In this document: piece by piece, positions 43,690 through 51,888 of the stretch
Numbering within the stretch: position 1 is the stretch's first letter
Layout: the number at the start of each line of letters is the position of its first letter
From: Nitrospira sp.
GTDB lineage: Bacteria; Nitrospirota; Nitrospiria; Nitrospirales; Nitrospiraceae
Assembly: GCA_022226955.1 (NCBI GenBank)
Contig: CP092079.1
Location: forward strand, 2,035,088-2,099,087
DNA length: 64,000 nucleotides
Reading direction: 5' to 3'
Translations under genes and position numbers: made by a program
Notes under the pieces: generated by a model
Seen by the model: only the letters and a program-made list of their open reading frames with translations
What the model was told of the DNA's origin: nothing
Database searches by the model: none

Positions 43690-43711
43690 ACTGACCTCCT
43701 GTGATTATTCG

Positions 43712-43770
43712 CAGGCTGCTCAAAAAGGCCGCTCGGCGTCAGGCGAGCACGCCGCTGGCGGCCTTTATCA
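43712..43770. repeat. Palindromic repeat, short copy 3
   Basis: GCAGGCTGCTCAAAAAGGCC ... GCCGCTGGCGGCCTTTATCA. The interior is largely deleted; the terminal ends remain. It lies just upstream of the His-rich lipoprotein gene and near the promoter of the next plus-strand gene. Confidence 0.6.
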
Positions 43771-43828
43771 ATAACCGGCGAGTACTTGTGACTTGAAACC
43801 ATCATACCGTATCATCCGGGCTACGACT

Positions 43829-44173
43829 ATGCCTGAACCACCCCTGCCATCGCACGATCCGCTCCAGCGCTTGCGCGAGGAGTTCCGGGCGCATCTGGAA
43901 ATGTTTTACGCCAGGCTCAAACTTGCGCCGCCGTATGAGAGTGTCGAGAAAGCCATTCGCACATTGACCACGACCGTGCATGCGCTGCCCAAAGACGAAC
44001 AGGCCCGGATTGCCGGCGACCCCGCCTTGCAGTGGCAACAATTCCGCCAGGCCTTTGAAGCGTCCGGCCTCGTGAAGAAACATCGCGGCATCATCGCCGG
44101 GCTCGCGCGCAATCGCGCGGCGCTCGACCTGCCCCAAGAATTCGATCAGTTTTTAGGATTGTTCAGCGCGTAA
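43829..44173 (+). CDS. Hypothetical helical protein
   Basis: A 114-residue protein, predicted almost entirely helical, opening with MPEPPLPSHDPLQRLREEFR. No signal peptide, metal site or known motif. The ATG at 43829 is preferred over a TTG at 43793. Its 3' end overlaps the convergent membrane-protein gene by 11 bases. Confidence 0.6.
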   Translation: MPEPPLPSHDPLQRLREEFRAHLEMFYARLKLAPPYESVEKAIRTLTTTVHALPKDEQARIAGDPALQWQQFRQAFEASGLVKKHRGIIAGLARNRAALDLPQEFDQFLGLFSA

Positions 44174-44783
44174 CGGACGCCTGCCCGTTGAAGGCTTCGG
44201 ATAATTCCTGCTGCAGCACCGCAAGCCGGTTGTTCTCCATGCGAAGGGCCATGACCACCGTCACGAGGCCGGAGAAAATAAAGAACAACCCGAGCGTGAG
44301 AATCCCTCCGCCCATCAACACCCCGCTGGAATTGGCCAGGCCCCCTTCCACCACAAAACTCACGACCGTCGCCAGCGTGCCGAACGCGACGATGAGAAAC
44401 CAGGCCCCGGTGAGAATCGCTGACGCCCACGGAATGCGTTTCGTCAGAGTCAGCACAACCGCGTCGCCGTCTGTCTGAAGATCGACCGTGGCTTTCATCG
44501 GCCAGATCCAGAGGAACGCCCAGAGAGTCGGATAGCGAGGCCGGAGCAACACCCGCTCGGTCTCGATGAACAGGCGGGCCACACCGTGCCGCATCGTCAG
44601 AAGCCCTAGCCTATCGAACGATGCGTGGATCCGCGCCAGGCTCATTGACTCCAACCGCGCGGCCCCGCGCCCAACCTGGCAGCCGTAGCGGCTCGCCTCG
44701 GCGGAGAGCGTGCGGAAGTACCAGCGGTCTCCCACCAGCAGGCCGAGGAACAGCGCTCCGGCAAATAATCCTGCGAGCATCAT
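44163..44783 (-). CDS. Hypothetical membrane protein
   Basis: A 206-residue protein with an N-terminal membrane helix (about 2-18), a soluble middle part with beta strands (VDLQTDGDAVVLTLTKR), and two helices near the C-terminus (about 121-143 and 157-180). No domain recognised. Convergent with the preceding small gene. Confidence 0.6.
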   Translation of the reverse strand: MMLAGLFAGALFLGLLVGDRWYFRTLSAEASRYGCQVGRGAARLESMSLARIHASFDRLGLLTMRHGVARLFIETERVLLRPRYPTLWAFLWIWPMKATVDLQTDGDAVVLTLTKRIPWASAILTGAWFLIVAFGTLATVVSFVVEGGLANSSGVLMGGGILTLGLFFIFSGLVTVVMALRMENNRLAVLQQELSEAFNGQASVTR

Positions 44784-45055
44784 GGCGCGTACCTATCCCA
44801 CAGGCATGCTGCGCGAATCAAGACAGCCTCGAAGAAGCATCTTCCGTCTCCATTCGTTGAGGAATATTTCCTCAGAAGAATCAGTTGACTCACCTTCATG
44901 ACTTGGCTACAGTAGCGCCGTTTGTAATCCAGGCGGGTCTCTCGCGTATCAAACGGGCTCCCGCCTTTTGTTTTTCCCCAGGATGGTTGGGTTCTACGCC
45001 AGCCTGCTCCCGCAGGCGCGGCCATTCCCACATCGCACAGGGATTCGGAGGACTC

Positions 45056-45808
45056 ATGGATTTGAAGAAAGTGGAGCGGGTCTACACGTCCTACGCGGGC
45101 GTCTACGATCAGATTTTCGGCAAGGTCTTTCACGAAGGGCGCGAATCGGCCATCCGCAATTTGAATGTGCAGCCGAACGAACAGATTCTCGAAGTCGGCG
45201 TGGGCACCGGGCTCGCCCTCCCGATGTATCCGCGGCATTGCAAGATTACCGGAGTCGATCTCTCCGAAGGCATGCTGGCCAAGGCGAAGGAACGGGCGGA
45301 GATGCACCGGCTGACGCACGTGCAGCTGCATCGCATGGATGCCGGCGCCATGGAGTTCGCCGACAGCAGTTTCGACACCGTTGTCGCAGCCTACGTCGTG
45401 ACCGCCGTGCCGGACCATCGCAAAGTGGTCAATGAAATGATCCGCGTCTGCCGCCCCGGTGGCCGCATCATCATGCTCAATCACTTCAGCAACGGCAACA
45501 AGATCATCGCCGCGATGGAGAAAGTCATCTCCCCGCTGACAAAGCATCTCGGCTGGCGCACCGATCTCTCCTTGCATACCGTTTTGGAAGGCACATCGCT
45601 GCACGTCGCGCGCAAGCAGAACGTGAATCCGCTACGATTCTGGGCGCTCGTGGAATGTGTGAACGGAAAAAATGGATCGCACGGGCAGGGTGTGAAAAAC
45701 GGAAACGGCACTGCCGTCCATACGAATGGCGCGAACGGGAACGGCCACATCGCCGGGCACCATAGCAACAGCACCAACGGCCACTTCGCCAACGGGCACT
45801 CGCACTAG
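45056..45808 (+). CDS. PmtA-like SAM methyltransferase with Asn/Gly/His-rich tail
   Basis: A 250-residue class I methyltransferase. RVYTSYAGVYDQIFGKVFHE and GRESAIRNL with SAM motif I ILEVGVGTGLALP strongly resemble bacterial phosphatidylethanolamine N-methyltransferases (PmtA), which make phosphatidylcholine; NHFSNGNKIIAAMEK continues the pattern. The last ~50 residues are a low-complexity tail of Asn, Gly, His and Thr, unusual for the family. The ATG at 45056 follows GGAGG and is chosen over a longer frame. Lipid methylation is the likely role. Confidence 0.78.
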   Translation: MDLKKVERVYTSYAGVYDQIFGKVFHEGRESAIRNLNVQPNEQILEVGVGTGLALPMYPRHCKITGVDLSEGMLAKAKERAEMHRLTHVQLHRMDAGAMEFADSSFDTVVAAYVVTAVPDHRKVVNEMIRVCRPGGRIIMLNHFSNGNKIIAAMEKVISPLTKHLGWRTDLSLHTVLEGTSLHVARKQNVNPLRFWALVECVNGKNGSHGQGVKNGNGTAVHTNGANGNGHIAGHHSNSTNGHFANGHSH

Positions 45809-45887
45809 TCGGGCAAGCCCGACTTCACCCAATTCGACGAGTATGTTGAGTCTCTGAACGAAGCGAGACCAACACGGGCTGCAACGT

Positions 45888-46700
45888 TCAATACCCTGCG
45901 CTTCTGGAGCGCCACGACTCCCACTCCCGCCCAGGAATAATCGTCGTTCCCACGAGGCAACTCCCGGCATACCGCTGTGTGATCCGATCTGCCAGTACGG
46001 TCAGCACCCGGCTGACCTGCGGATCTTGCGTGCCGAGCGCGCGAAGAACCACTCCAAATCCCTCGCCATCCGGCGCTCCGTAGACCAACACGCGCACCGC
46101 GTTGCCGCGCGGGTTCGTTCCATCGCCGGACGGAGTCAGATCGCCTTCCCATCGTGCCACCACATCGCGTGCGCGCCGCTTCTTCGAGATGATCCAAGAA
46201 CAAGGAGTGCCCGCTTCTTCCAGTTCCATCAAAAACCAGGACGGCGTCGGCACCTCGCCGGAATGCCCCTGAAAGGTCCAGCGGGCCAATTCCGGAAGCA
46301 TCTGTCCAGTCAAAACCGGCGTGGCAATCTCCTCAAGCTGCGCCTCTTCACAGACCACATAGAGCTCGCCTTGCGGATCGAACCAGAACCGCAGCCGCCC
46401 GCCGCTGCGTTCCGCTTGAATCACACTGAGCGCCGACGAATCGCTGCCTTCTTGCTCGAAGATCGAAAAATCCGTCACCCCATTCATCACCAGCTTCGCC
46501 ACCCGCACCATCCCGCGCAGCTGATAGCGAATCGTCATCGACACCGTCGTGTCGGCCAGCACGTCGCGGCCGGACTCTTCGTCGAACAGCCGGCGTTTCG
46601 CCATCTGGAGATCAGTCACATAGCCGGAACGAAAGCCGCCCGTATGGGCCATCAGCCACCGGAGATCTTCAATCGTCTTAATTGCGTGTTGCATCGTCAT
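45888..46700 (-). CDS. Hypothetical protein
   Basis: A 270-residue soluble protein with mixed alpha/beta pattern, ending in a beta-rich segment (GTTIIPGREWESW). Phrases such as SGYVTDLQMAKRRLFDEESG and VSMTIRYQLRGMVRVAKLVM suggest a repeated, possibly PilZ- or pleckstrin-like barrel, but the match is not convincing. No signal peptide. Unknown role. Confidence 0.6.
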   Translation of the reverse strand: MTMQHAIKTIEDLRWLMAHTGGFRSGYVTDLQMAKRRLFDEESGRDVLADTTVSMTIRYQLRGMVRVAKLVMNGVTDFSIFEQEGSDSSALSVIQAERSGGRLRFWFDPQGELYVVCEEAQLEEIATPVLTGQMLPELARWTFQGHSGEVPTPSWFLMELEEAGTPCSWIISKKRRARDVVARWEGDLTPSGDGTNPRGNAVRVLVYGAPDGEGFGVVLRALGTQDPQVSRVLTVLADRITQRYAGSCLVGTTIIPGREWESWRSRSAGY

Positions 46701-46742
46701 GAATTGTACCGTAGCCCTATCCGAAACCGCTAGGCAGCCGTT

Positions 46743-46775
46743 GGCAGGCTTTTTTTCAGCCGCCTGCTAGGAGCG
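46743..46775. repeat. Half copy of the palindromic repeat
   Basis: GGCAGGCTTTTTTTCAGCCGCCTGCTAGG resembles the right end of the repeat family; GCAGGC and GCCTGC could pair around a T-rich loop. It separates two minus-strand genes and may act as a terminator. Confidence 0.45.
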
Positions 46776-47612
46776 TCGCCACCAAGACACCACCGGCGGA
46801 ATGCGCCGCCGGCGCAATGTCACACGCACCTCACAGGAACGCTCACACTTCAGTCCCGCCTGCCGGCAAAGATCGGCGGCCACAGCGGCCTCTTCAGGCC
46901 CCTGGTTGACCATGACAAAGACACCGGACGGGTTCAGATTCATCGCAACACGCGCAAACAAGGCCCGCGGCGCCAGCAACGCCAGCGGCAGCCGCCAGGC
47001 CAGCACCGGCGCCGGAGTCACGAAGGGATACCAAGCCACGATCGTGTCGGCCGGCTGCGCGTACTGCGCATAATCGGCAATCACAAATTCAGTCTGCGGC
47101 AGATCGCGCACATAGCCTTGCGCATAATCGTGACGGCTATAGCCGTTGTAATAAATACGATGGCCTTCCACTTCGACGCCGGTCAGCGCCGCTGGAAGAA
47201 AAAAGGCGTGGAGCGCACGGGCATACCAGAAGTTGGACGCCCCCACATCATGCACCACCCCACCGACCGGCCGAGGCTGCCCCCACGTTGTCCATGCTTG
47301 ATCGAGAATATCGAGGTAGTCGTAACTCTTCAGTGTCGTGAGTGCGGCGCAATATTGTTCAAAGCGGACATCGAACTGGCGGCGCAACAGAGCAATCCTC
47401 GCCTGCTGGCTTCCGCTGAGATGCGTGAGTTGCCCCACCGGCTGCTCGCGATACAGCCCACGCGACCATTCCAATCCTTCGCCAAGCCAGTACCAAAAGG
47501 CGTGATAGCCGGACCGAAGCCGCTGAGGCAGCGAATAGCGCGGCGCGGCTGTGACCATGACCGGCAGCCTGCGTTCAGCCTCCTGCACCGGGCAATCGAC
47601 TTCGGCAATCAT
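46767..47612 (-). CDS. Putative methyltransferase-like protein
   Basis: A 281-residue protein. VGGVVHDVGASNFWYARALHAFF resembles a SAM-binding motif I (D-G-xxN), followed by GVEVEGHRIYYNG where an acidic residue could hold the ribose, and FVIADYAQYAQPADTIVAWYPFV where motif IV would lie. No closer family named. Could act on a membrane lipid or cofactor, but that is a guess. Confidence 0.55.
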   Translation of the reverse strand: MIAEVDCPVQEAERRLPVMVTAAPRYSLPQRLRSGYHAFWYWLGEGLEWSRGLYREQPVGQLTHLSGSQQARIALLRRQFDVRFEQYCAALTTLKSYDYLDILDQAWTTWGQPRPVGGVVHDVGASNFWYARALHAFFLPAALTGVEVEGHRIYYNGYSRHDYAQGYVRDLPQTEFVIADYAQYAQPADTIVAWYPFVTPAPVLAWRLPLALLAPRALFARVAMNLNPSGVFVMVNQGPEEAAVAADLCRQAGLKCERSCEVRVTLRRRRIPPVVSWWRRS

Positions 47613-47703
47613 GCACTACTTTTCGGATATTTTTGGAGAAAGCTGAAGAGAGAAAAAGAAAGACGTGCGATAAGGCTGGGGACTGCTTCTACATTGTTGA
47701 ACG

Positions 47704-48621
47704 TCACTTAGCCAAACTCTCCCCCGTGACGAAACGTCTCCCAAGATTTACGAGAGTGCCATTTTTAGCCTCTAGCGCTTTACGATACTTGATAAAATCA
47801 CCGAAGATACTTATCGCGTTGTCAAAAGTTTTTCCATTTCTAATAACCGCGTTGATCACTGCCGCTGGGGATTCGGTGGGATGAGCTGATTTAAATAGCT
47901 CAAGCATTTTCATGATCGTCGAGTCCCAAGACTGAACTGCCGGACGAACCATCCTTCTTAATTGTGCATGGCCACCCCCCAAGGCTTCGACATATTGACG
48001 AACTAGTAATTTCAGATCAACCTCGCTACCCAAGGCTTCTAGTTTTTCCAGTATCAACTTATTGAACTTCTTATCCTCTTTAAAATGATTGATGTCCATA
48101 CGCACCGAAATCCCAAAGACCATTCTGCTAGCATCACCTTCTCCACGCCAACCCGCCGGATAGACAACGGAATGGATTGGAAACCCATGATGCTGAACAG
48201 TATTTCGAAGCTCCCATATAAAGCTAGAAAGAAAATTCCCCTCGGAAGGCTTCGAGTAAACACCTGCAACTAATACATTTGCGTCAACATTATCGGTTAG
48301 AATTTCTTTAGCGACTCGTCCTGCACAGTCTACATATGACCGAAACGCACTCAGCAAGTTAGCTAAACGTCGATTGAACAACCGTCGTTGTGCATGACCC
48401 CACTCATAATCCTGATTTTCAAGCACCATGTTTTTGACTGTGGATTCTAAAAAACTGGCCTCCAGCTCCAAATAATTTTCCACAACCAAATCGAATTGTT
48501 CCTCTGCGGAAAGCACTTTGAATAAACCGTCTTTCGCTTTGGCAATCGAGATGTACTCGTCTTCTGTTATGGGCACGAAAGCGGTTGAATCAAGAACAAG
48601 TCTTGTGAGTCCGTACTCCAT
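47704..48621 (-). CDS. Hypothetical protein with a HEPN-like motif
   Basis: A 305-residue mostly helical protein of lower GC than its neighbours. Residues 139-144 (RNTVQH, in FIWELRNTVQHHG) fit the Rx4-6H motif of HEPN ribonucleases, within an antiparallel helical setting (LANLLSAFRSYVDCAGRVAKE before it). No signal peptide. It is followed by toxin-antitoxin genes and debris, so a defence or stress RNase is possible; equally it may be an unrelated protein that happens to carry the pattern. Confidence 0.55.
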   Translation of the reverse strand: MEYGLTRLVLDSTAFVPITEDEYISIAKAKDGLFKVLSAEEQFDLVVENYLELEASFLESTVKNMVLENQDYEWGHAQRRLFNRRLANLLSAFRSYVDCAGRVAKEILTDNVDANVLVAGVYSKPSEGNFLSSFIWELRNTVQHHGFPIHSVVYPAGWRGEGDASRMVFGISVRMDINHFKEDKKFNKLILEKLEALGSEVDLKLLVRQYVEALGGGHAQLRRMVRPAVQSWDSTIMKMLELFKSAHPTESPAAVINAVIRNGKTFDNAISIFGDFIKYRKALEAKNGTLVNLGRRFVTGESLAK

Positions 48622-48928
48622 ACAACCTCATGGTTTTCTAATTTGCATTCGTCATCCTGTTAACTACTTTTGATTAAAATCTAAGCCTAGGTTGAAAGTA
48701 CTCCGGCGTCAATGCATGCCGCTTGCCTCCAGCATGCCCCCCTCGAAGGCCATGGAGCATTCACACCGACGCTGACAGGCACAGTATCAGCTTTGACCAC
48801 TACCCCCTTTCGCAGGACGGTCTACCGAAAGACGCAGGTGCCCCACTGATCGTGATAGGGGACCGATGTCAATGAACGACTACTTTTAGAGGTGGGGAGA
48901 CTGCATCACTGTCATGAGGAGCCGCATG
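48622..48928. other. Gap with amidotransferase fragment
   Basis: No intact gene. 48712-48880 is a degenerate copy of the start of a glutamine amidotransferase gene; the remaining ~90 bases are AT-rich and unremarkable. Confidence 0.6.
48712..48880 (+). pseudogene. Amidotransferase 5' fragment, degenerate
   Basis: Translation from 48712 gives MHAACLQHAPLEGHGAFTPT, close to MRAVCLQHVPFEGPGAFATA at the start of the intact gene at 49797. Nucleotide similarity continues through GGACGGTCT, AAAGACGC and TGATCGTGAT, but the frame is broken. The ~1 kb between the two copies holds a HicAB-DUF2442 block. Confidence 0.72.
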
Positions 48929-49258
48929 TCAGCGTCGTCCCTTGGAACCGTTTGTGTGGCGAGAGGATCGCATTGACAGCCACTTTTCAAGGGAGGCTTG
49001 GCTTTCACCAGACGCCTGCCCGAGCAGCAAATTCTCGACGCTGATATCCTCGTCGAGATCGCTCCAATGAATTCCGTAGCCCTTCCCAATGACCCGCCAG
49101 TTGTTCCGTTCCTTTTTTGTCCCATGCACCAACCGGGGATACCACGCAAGAGGCGCAGAGATCGTTCTCCCATCGCTCAGATCGACACGAAACATATCGT
49201 CGGTGACGACCACCTTTTGTGCAGTTGGCACTTCAGTCTCAATGGTTGAATTTCTCAT
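48929..49258 (-). CDS. DUF2442 family protein
   Basis: A 109-residue protein. VTDDMFRVDLSDGRTISAPL, AWYPRLVHGTKKERNNWR and YGIHWSDLDEDISVENLLLG are the DUF2442 core. Members are common next to toxin-antitoxin-like genes and are thought to be DNA-binding or antitoxin-type, with no settled role. Its ATG overlaps the hicA stop by four bases, so it belongs to the same operon. The last ~25 residues are basic and variable. Confidence 0.78.
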   Translation of the reverse strand: MRNSTIETEVPTAQKVVVTDDMFRVDLSDGRTISAPLAWYPRLVHGTKKERNNWRVIGKGYGIHWSDLDEDISVENLLLGQASGESQASLEKWLSMRSSRHTNGSKGRR

Positions 49259-49466
49259 AGCAGCGCGCAGAACTCGTCAACGGTCAGGCCTGCGTCGCGG
49301 GCGATCCCGCCCATGGTCATGGCGTTGACGGGATTGTGACGCGGGATAGTGAGGATACGCTGACCGTTGCTCATTACGATGTGCTTGCCCTGCGAACGAC
49401 GAGAAAACCCGCTTTTTCCAAGGCCCGCACAGCCGCCAAGTGATTGACCCCGGGGATCTTGGGCAA
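49255..49466 (-). pseudogene. hicA: HicA toxin gene, frameshifted
   Basis: From a TTG at 49466 the frame reads LPKIPGVNHLAAVRALEKAG then leaves the HicA pattern; after about 49393 a different frame continues QGKHIVMSNGQRILTIPRHN, PVNAMTMGGIARDAGLT to a stop at 49255. Together they make a full HicA, so one base appears missing near GTTCGCAGG (about 49391-49396). Either the toxin is inactivated or the sequence has an error. HicB upstream is intact. Confidence 0.75.
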
Positions 49467-49468
49467 GG

Positions 49469-49666
49469 TTACACCGCAACGTCGATCTCGCGCACATCTT
49501 GGCCGCGGGTTTCATCCTCACCGACGGCCAGATACTCGCGAATCGCATCCTGAATATTCTCCAACGCCTCTTGTTCAGTGACGCCTTGAGACCAACAACC
49601 GGGCAAACCAGGAACCGACACAGCGTACCCTTCGTCAGACTTGTGGAGAGCAATACGATATTTCAT
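49469..49666 (-). CDS. hicB: HicB antitoxin
   Basis: A 65-residue HicB with the classic opening YRIALHKSDEGYAVSVPGLP and GCWSQGVTEQEALENIQDAI, ending VREIDVAV. It neutralises HicA. Only two bases separate its stop from the TTG start of the (frameshifted) hicA. An intact antitoxin beside a broken toxin is the usual surviving state. Confidence 0.85.
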   Translation of the reverse strand: MKYRIALHKSDEGYAVSVPGLPGCWSQGVTEQEALENIQDAIREYLAVGEDETRGQDVREIDVAV

Positions 49667-49796
49667 GAATAATCTCCCACTGTGTTACCTACTGAGAGCT
49701 CGGCCAGGCTTGCCGACCGACTTAGAGACAGTGTATGTATCCCGTTGGTGAAAGTCTAGATTGGCGACCGTTCCCTCTATCGACATACACCCTACT

Positions 49797-50480
49797 ATGC
49801 GCGCCGTCTGCCTCCAACATGTTCCCTTCGAAGGTCCCGGTGCTTTTGCGACGGCGTTGACTAATCGCGGCGTGACGCTGACGCATACTCTCGTCCCGAA
49901 GGACGGTCTGCAGAAAGACGCGGGCGATTTGTTGATCGTGATGGGCGGGCCGATGTCGGTGAACGATTCGGATGGTTGGATTGCGGAAGAAACGGCGTTC
50001 ATCCGTTCCGCGCTGCTGTCCGGACAGCCAGTGATCGGCGTCTGCCTCGGCAGCCAGTTCATGGCGAAGGCGCTCGGCGCAACGGTGAGACCGGGCACAG
50101 CGCTAGAGATCGGCATGACGCCGGTAAGACTGACTCCAGACGCAAAACAGGATCCGGTCTTCGCAACGCTGCCCGATTCGTTCGAGGTCTTCGAGTGGCA
50201 CGGGGAAATCTTCGACTTGCCCAAGGGCTGCGTCCCGCTGGCCAGTTCTACCGTCGCCCCACTGCAAGCCTTCCGTTACGGCACTCGCGCCTACGGACTG
50301 TTGTTTCATTTGGAAGTGGAGTCTTCTGGCATCGACGCGCTCTGCCAAGAGTGCGCGGCTGATCTCACCAAGGCCAACCTGACCGCACAGAACGTAAAAG
50401 CGGCGGCGATTCCGCATCTCCTAACCCTGCATCAATTTGCCGACCGGCTGATCGGCCACCTTCTTGCCCCTGGGCGTTGA
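49797..50480 (+). CDS. Class I glutamine amidotransferase-like protein
   Basis: A 227-residue protein from the ATG at 49797. The nucleophile elbow GVCLGSQ carries the catalytic Cys, and FHLEVESSG supplies the His-x-Glu. LIVMGGPMSVND and EVFEWHGEIFDLP match the GMP synthase-like/YfeJ class of stand-alone amidotransferases, which transfer or release glutamine ammonia. The acceptor substrate is not known. The TTG at 49761 would add 12 residues. A degenerate copy of its start lies at 48712. Confidence 0.86.
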   Translation: MRAVCLQHVPFEGPGAFATALTNRGVTLTHTLVPKDGLQKDAGDLLIVMGGPMSVNDSDGWIAEETAFIRSALLSGQPVIGVCLGSQFMAKALGATVRPGTALEIGMTPVRLTPDAKQDPVFATLPDSFEVFEWHGEIFDLPKGCVPLASSTVAPLQAFRYGTRAYGLLFHLEVESSGIDALCQECAADLTKANLTAQNVKAAAIPHLLTLHQFADRLIGHLLAPGR

Positions 50481-50521
50481 TTGCCGCCATAGTCCTACTG
50501 TAATCTTGTGAGCTCTGATCG

Positions 50522-50644
50522 CAGGATGGTCAACACGGCCGTCCGGCGAGGCCGCAGCGAGCGAAGGGCGAGGCGTATCCCCTGAGATGCGTTGAGAGTC
50601 TAAGCGATGCAAGACGACGCTGGCGGTGGTGTTCACCATCCTGC
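50522..50644. repeat. Palindromic repeat, copy 4
   Basis: Begins CAGGATGGTCAACACGGCCG and ends TGGTGTTCACCATCCTGC, with GGCGAGGCCGCAGCGAGCGA inside: same length and structure as copy 1, with paired changes in the ends (GGTCAACAC versus GTGTTCACC) that keep the palindrome. It lies just before dapL and includes the upstream in-frame extension of that gene. Confidence 0.75.
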
Positions 50645-50663
50645 AAAAAGGAGTTCGTTCGAC

Positions 50664-51839
50664 ATGGCTGGCTTTCCCATAGAAGTTGCAACCCGCATTA
50701 AGACCTTGCCTCCCTATCTCTTTGCCGCCATCGACAAGATGAAGCAAGCGGCGATTGCCAAAGGCGTCGATATTATCAACCTCGGCATCGGCGATCCGGA
50801 TTTGCCCACGCCGGCCCCGATTATTGAAAGTCTGGCGCAGGCCGCCAAGGACCCGAAGCACCATCAATATCCCTCCTACGAAGGCATGCTGTCGTTCCGT
50901 ACGGCGGTGGCCGATTGGTATAAGCGCCGGTTCAACGTCGCGCTGAATCCCGCCGACGAAGTGTTGACCCTCATCGGTTCAAAGGAAGGCATTGGGCACA
51001 TCCATCTGGCCCTTGTAGATCCAGGCGATGTCGTGCTGGTGCCCAGCCCTGGCTATCCGGTCTATCCGGTGGGGACAAGTTTCTGCGGCGGCGTGTCGCA
51101 CATCATGCCGCTCACCAAGGCCAACGGTTTCTTGCCCGATCTGAATGCGATCCCGAAAGATGTGGCAAAGAAAGCCAAACTGATGTGGCTGAACTCGCCG
51201 AATAACCCGACCTCAGTCATCATGACGAAAGACTACTTCAAGCGGGCCATCGAGTTCGCGCAGGAAAACCAGATCGTCATCTGCCACGACGCGGCCTATT
51301 CGGAAATTTATTACGACGGCAAGCGTCCGGCCAGCTTCATGGAAGTGGATGGCGCGAAAGATGTTGGCGTGGAATTCCACTCGCTGTCCAAAACCTACAA
51401 CATGACCGGCTGGCGTCTCGGGTTCGTGGTCGGCAACAAGGACGTCCTGGCTGCGCTGGGCAAGGTGAAGAGCCAGCTGGACTCAGGCGTGTTTGAAGCG
51501 GTGCAGGCCGCCGGGATCACGGCGCTGGGTTTGGACGAATCCGTGACTGACGGCATCCGCAAGATCTATCAAGAGCGCCGGGACACGCTTATTCCAGGGC
51601 TCAAGCAATTGGGACTGGAAGTCGATGCGCCGCCCGCCGCCTTCTACATTTGGGTCACGGTGCCGAAAGGCTATTCCTCCGCCTCGTTCACCGCTCATTT
51701 GCTGGAAAAGGCTGGGATCGTCACGACACCGGGCAACGGATTCGGCGCGCCAGGCGAAGGCTACGTCCGCATGACCGTCTGCACAACAAAAGAGCGGCTG
51801 GCCGAAGCGGTAGAGCGGATCAAGAAAGCGGGATTCTGA
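50664..51839 (+). CDS. dapL: LL-diaminopimelate aminotransferase-like
   Basis: A 391-residue class I/II aminotransferase. The PLP lysine lies in HSLSKTYNMTGWRLGFVVG; NLGIGDPDLPTP, NSPNNPTSVIM and ICHDAAYSEIYYDG are the DapL-type signatures. DapL converts tetrahydrodipicolinate to LL-diaminopimelate for lysine and peptidoglycan, replacing four steps. AAGGAG precedes the ATG at 50664; upstream in-frame codons belong to repeat copy 4. Confidence 0.85.
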   Translation: MAGFPIEVATRIKTLPPYLFAAIDKMKQAAIAKGVDIINLGIGDPDLPTPAPIIESLAQAAKDPKHHQYPSYEGMLSFRTAVADWYKRRFNVALNPADEVLTLIGSKEGIGHIHLALVDPGDVVLVPSPGYPVYPVGTSFCGGVSHIMPLTKANGFLPDLNAIPKDVAKKAKLMWLNSPNNPTSVIMTKDYFKRAIEFAQENQIVICHDAAYSEIYYDGKRPASFMEVDGAKDVGVEFHSLSKTYNMTGWRLGFVVGNKDVLAALGKVKSQLDSGVFEAVQAAGITALGLDESVTDGIRKIYQERRDTLIPGLKQLGLEVDAPPAAFYIWVTVPKGYSSASFTAHLLEKAGIVTTPGNGFGAPGEGYVRMTVCTTKERLAEAVERIKKAGF

Positions 51840-51888
51840 GGAGCGCGAGGGGTGACGCCTCGCCTGTCACTCCTCACTCATCACGGCT

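Noticed and set aside
44780..45604. 274-codon minus-strand frame
   Set aside because: Antisense of the PmtA-like methyltransferase, which has SAM motifs and a proper ribosome site.
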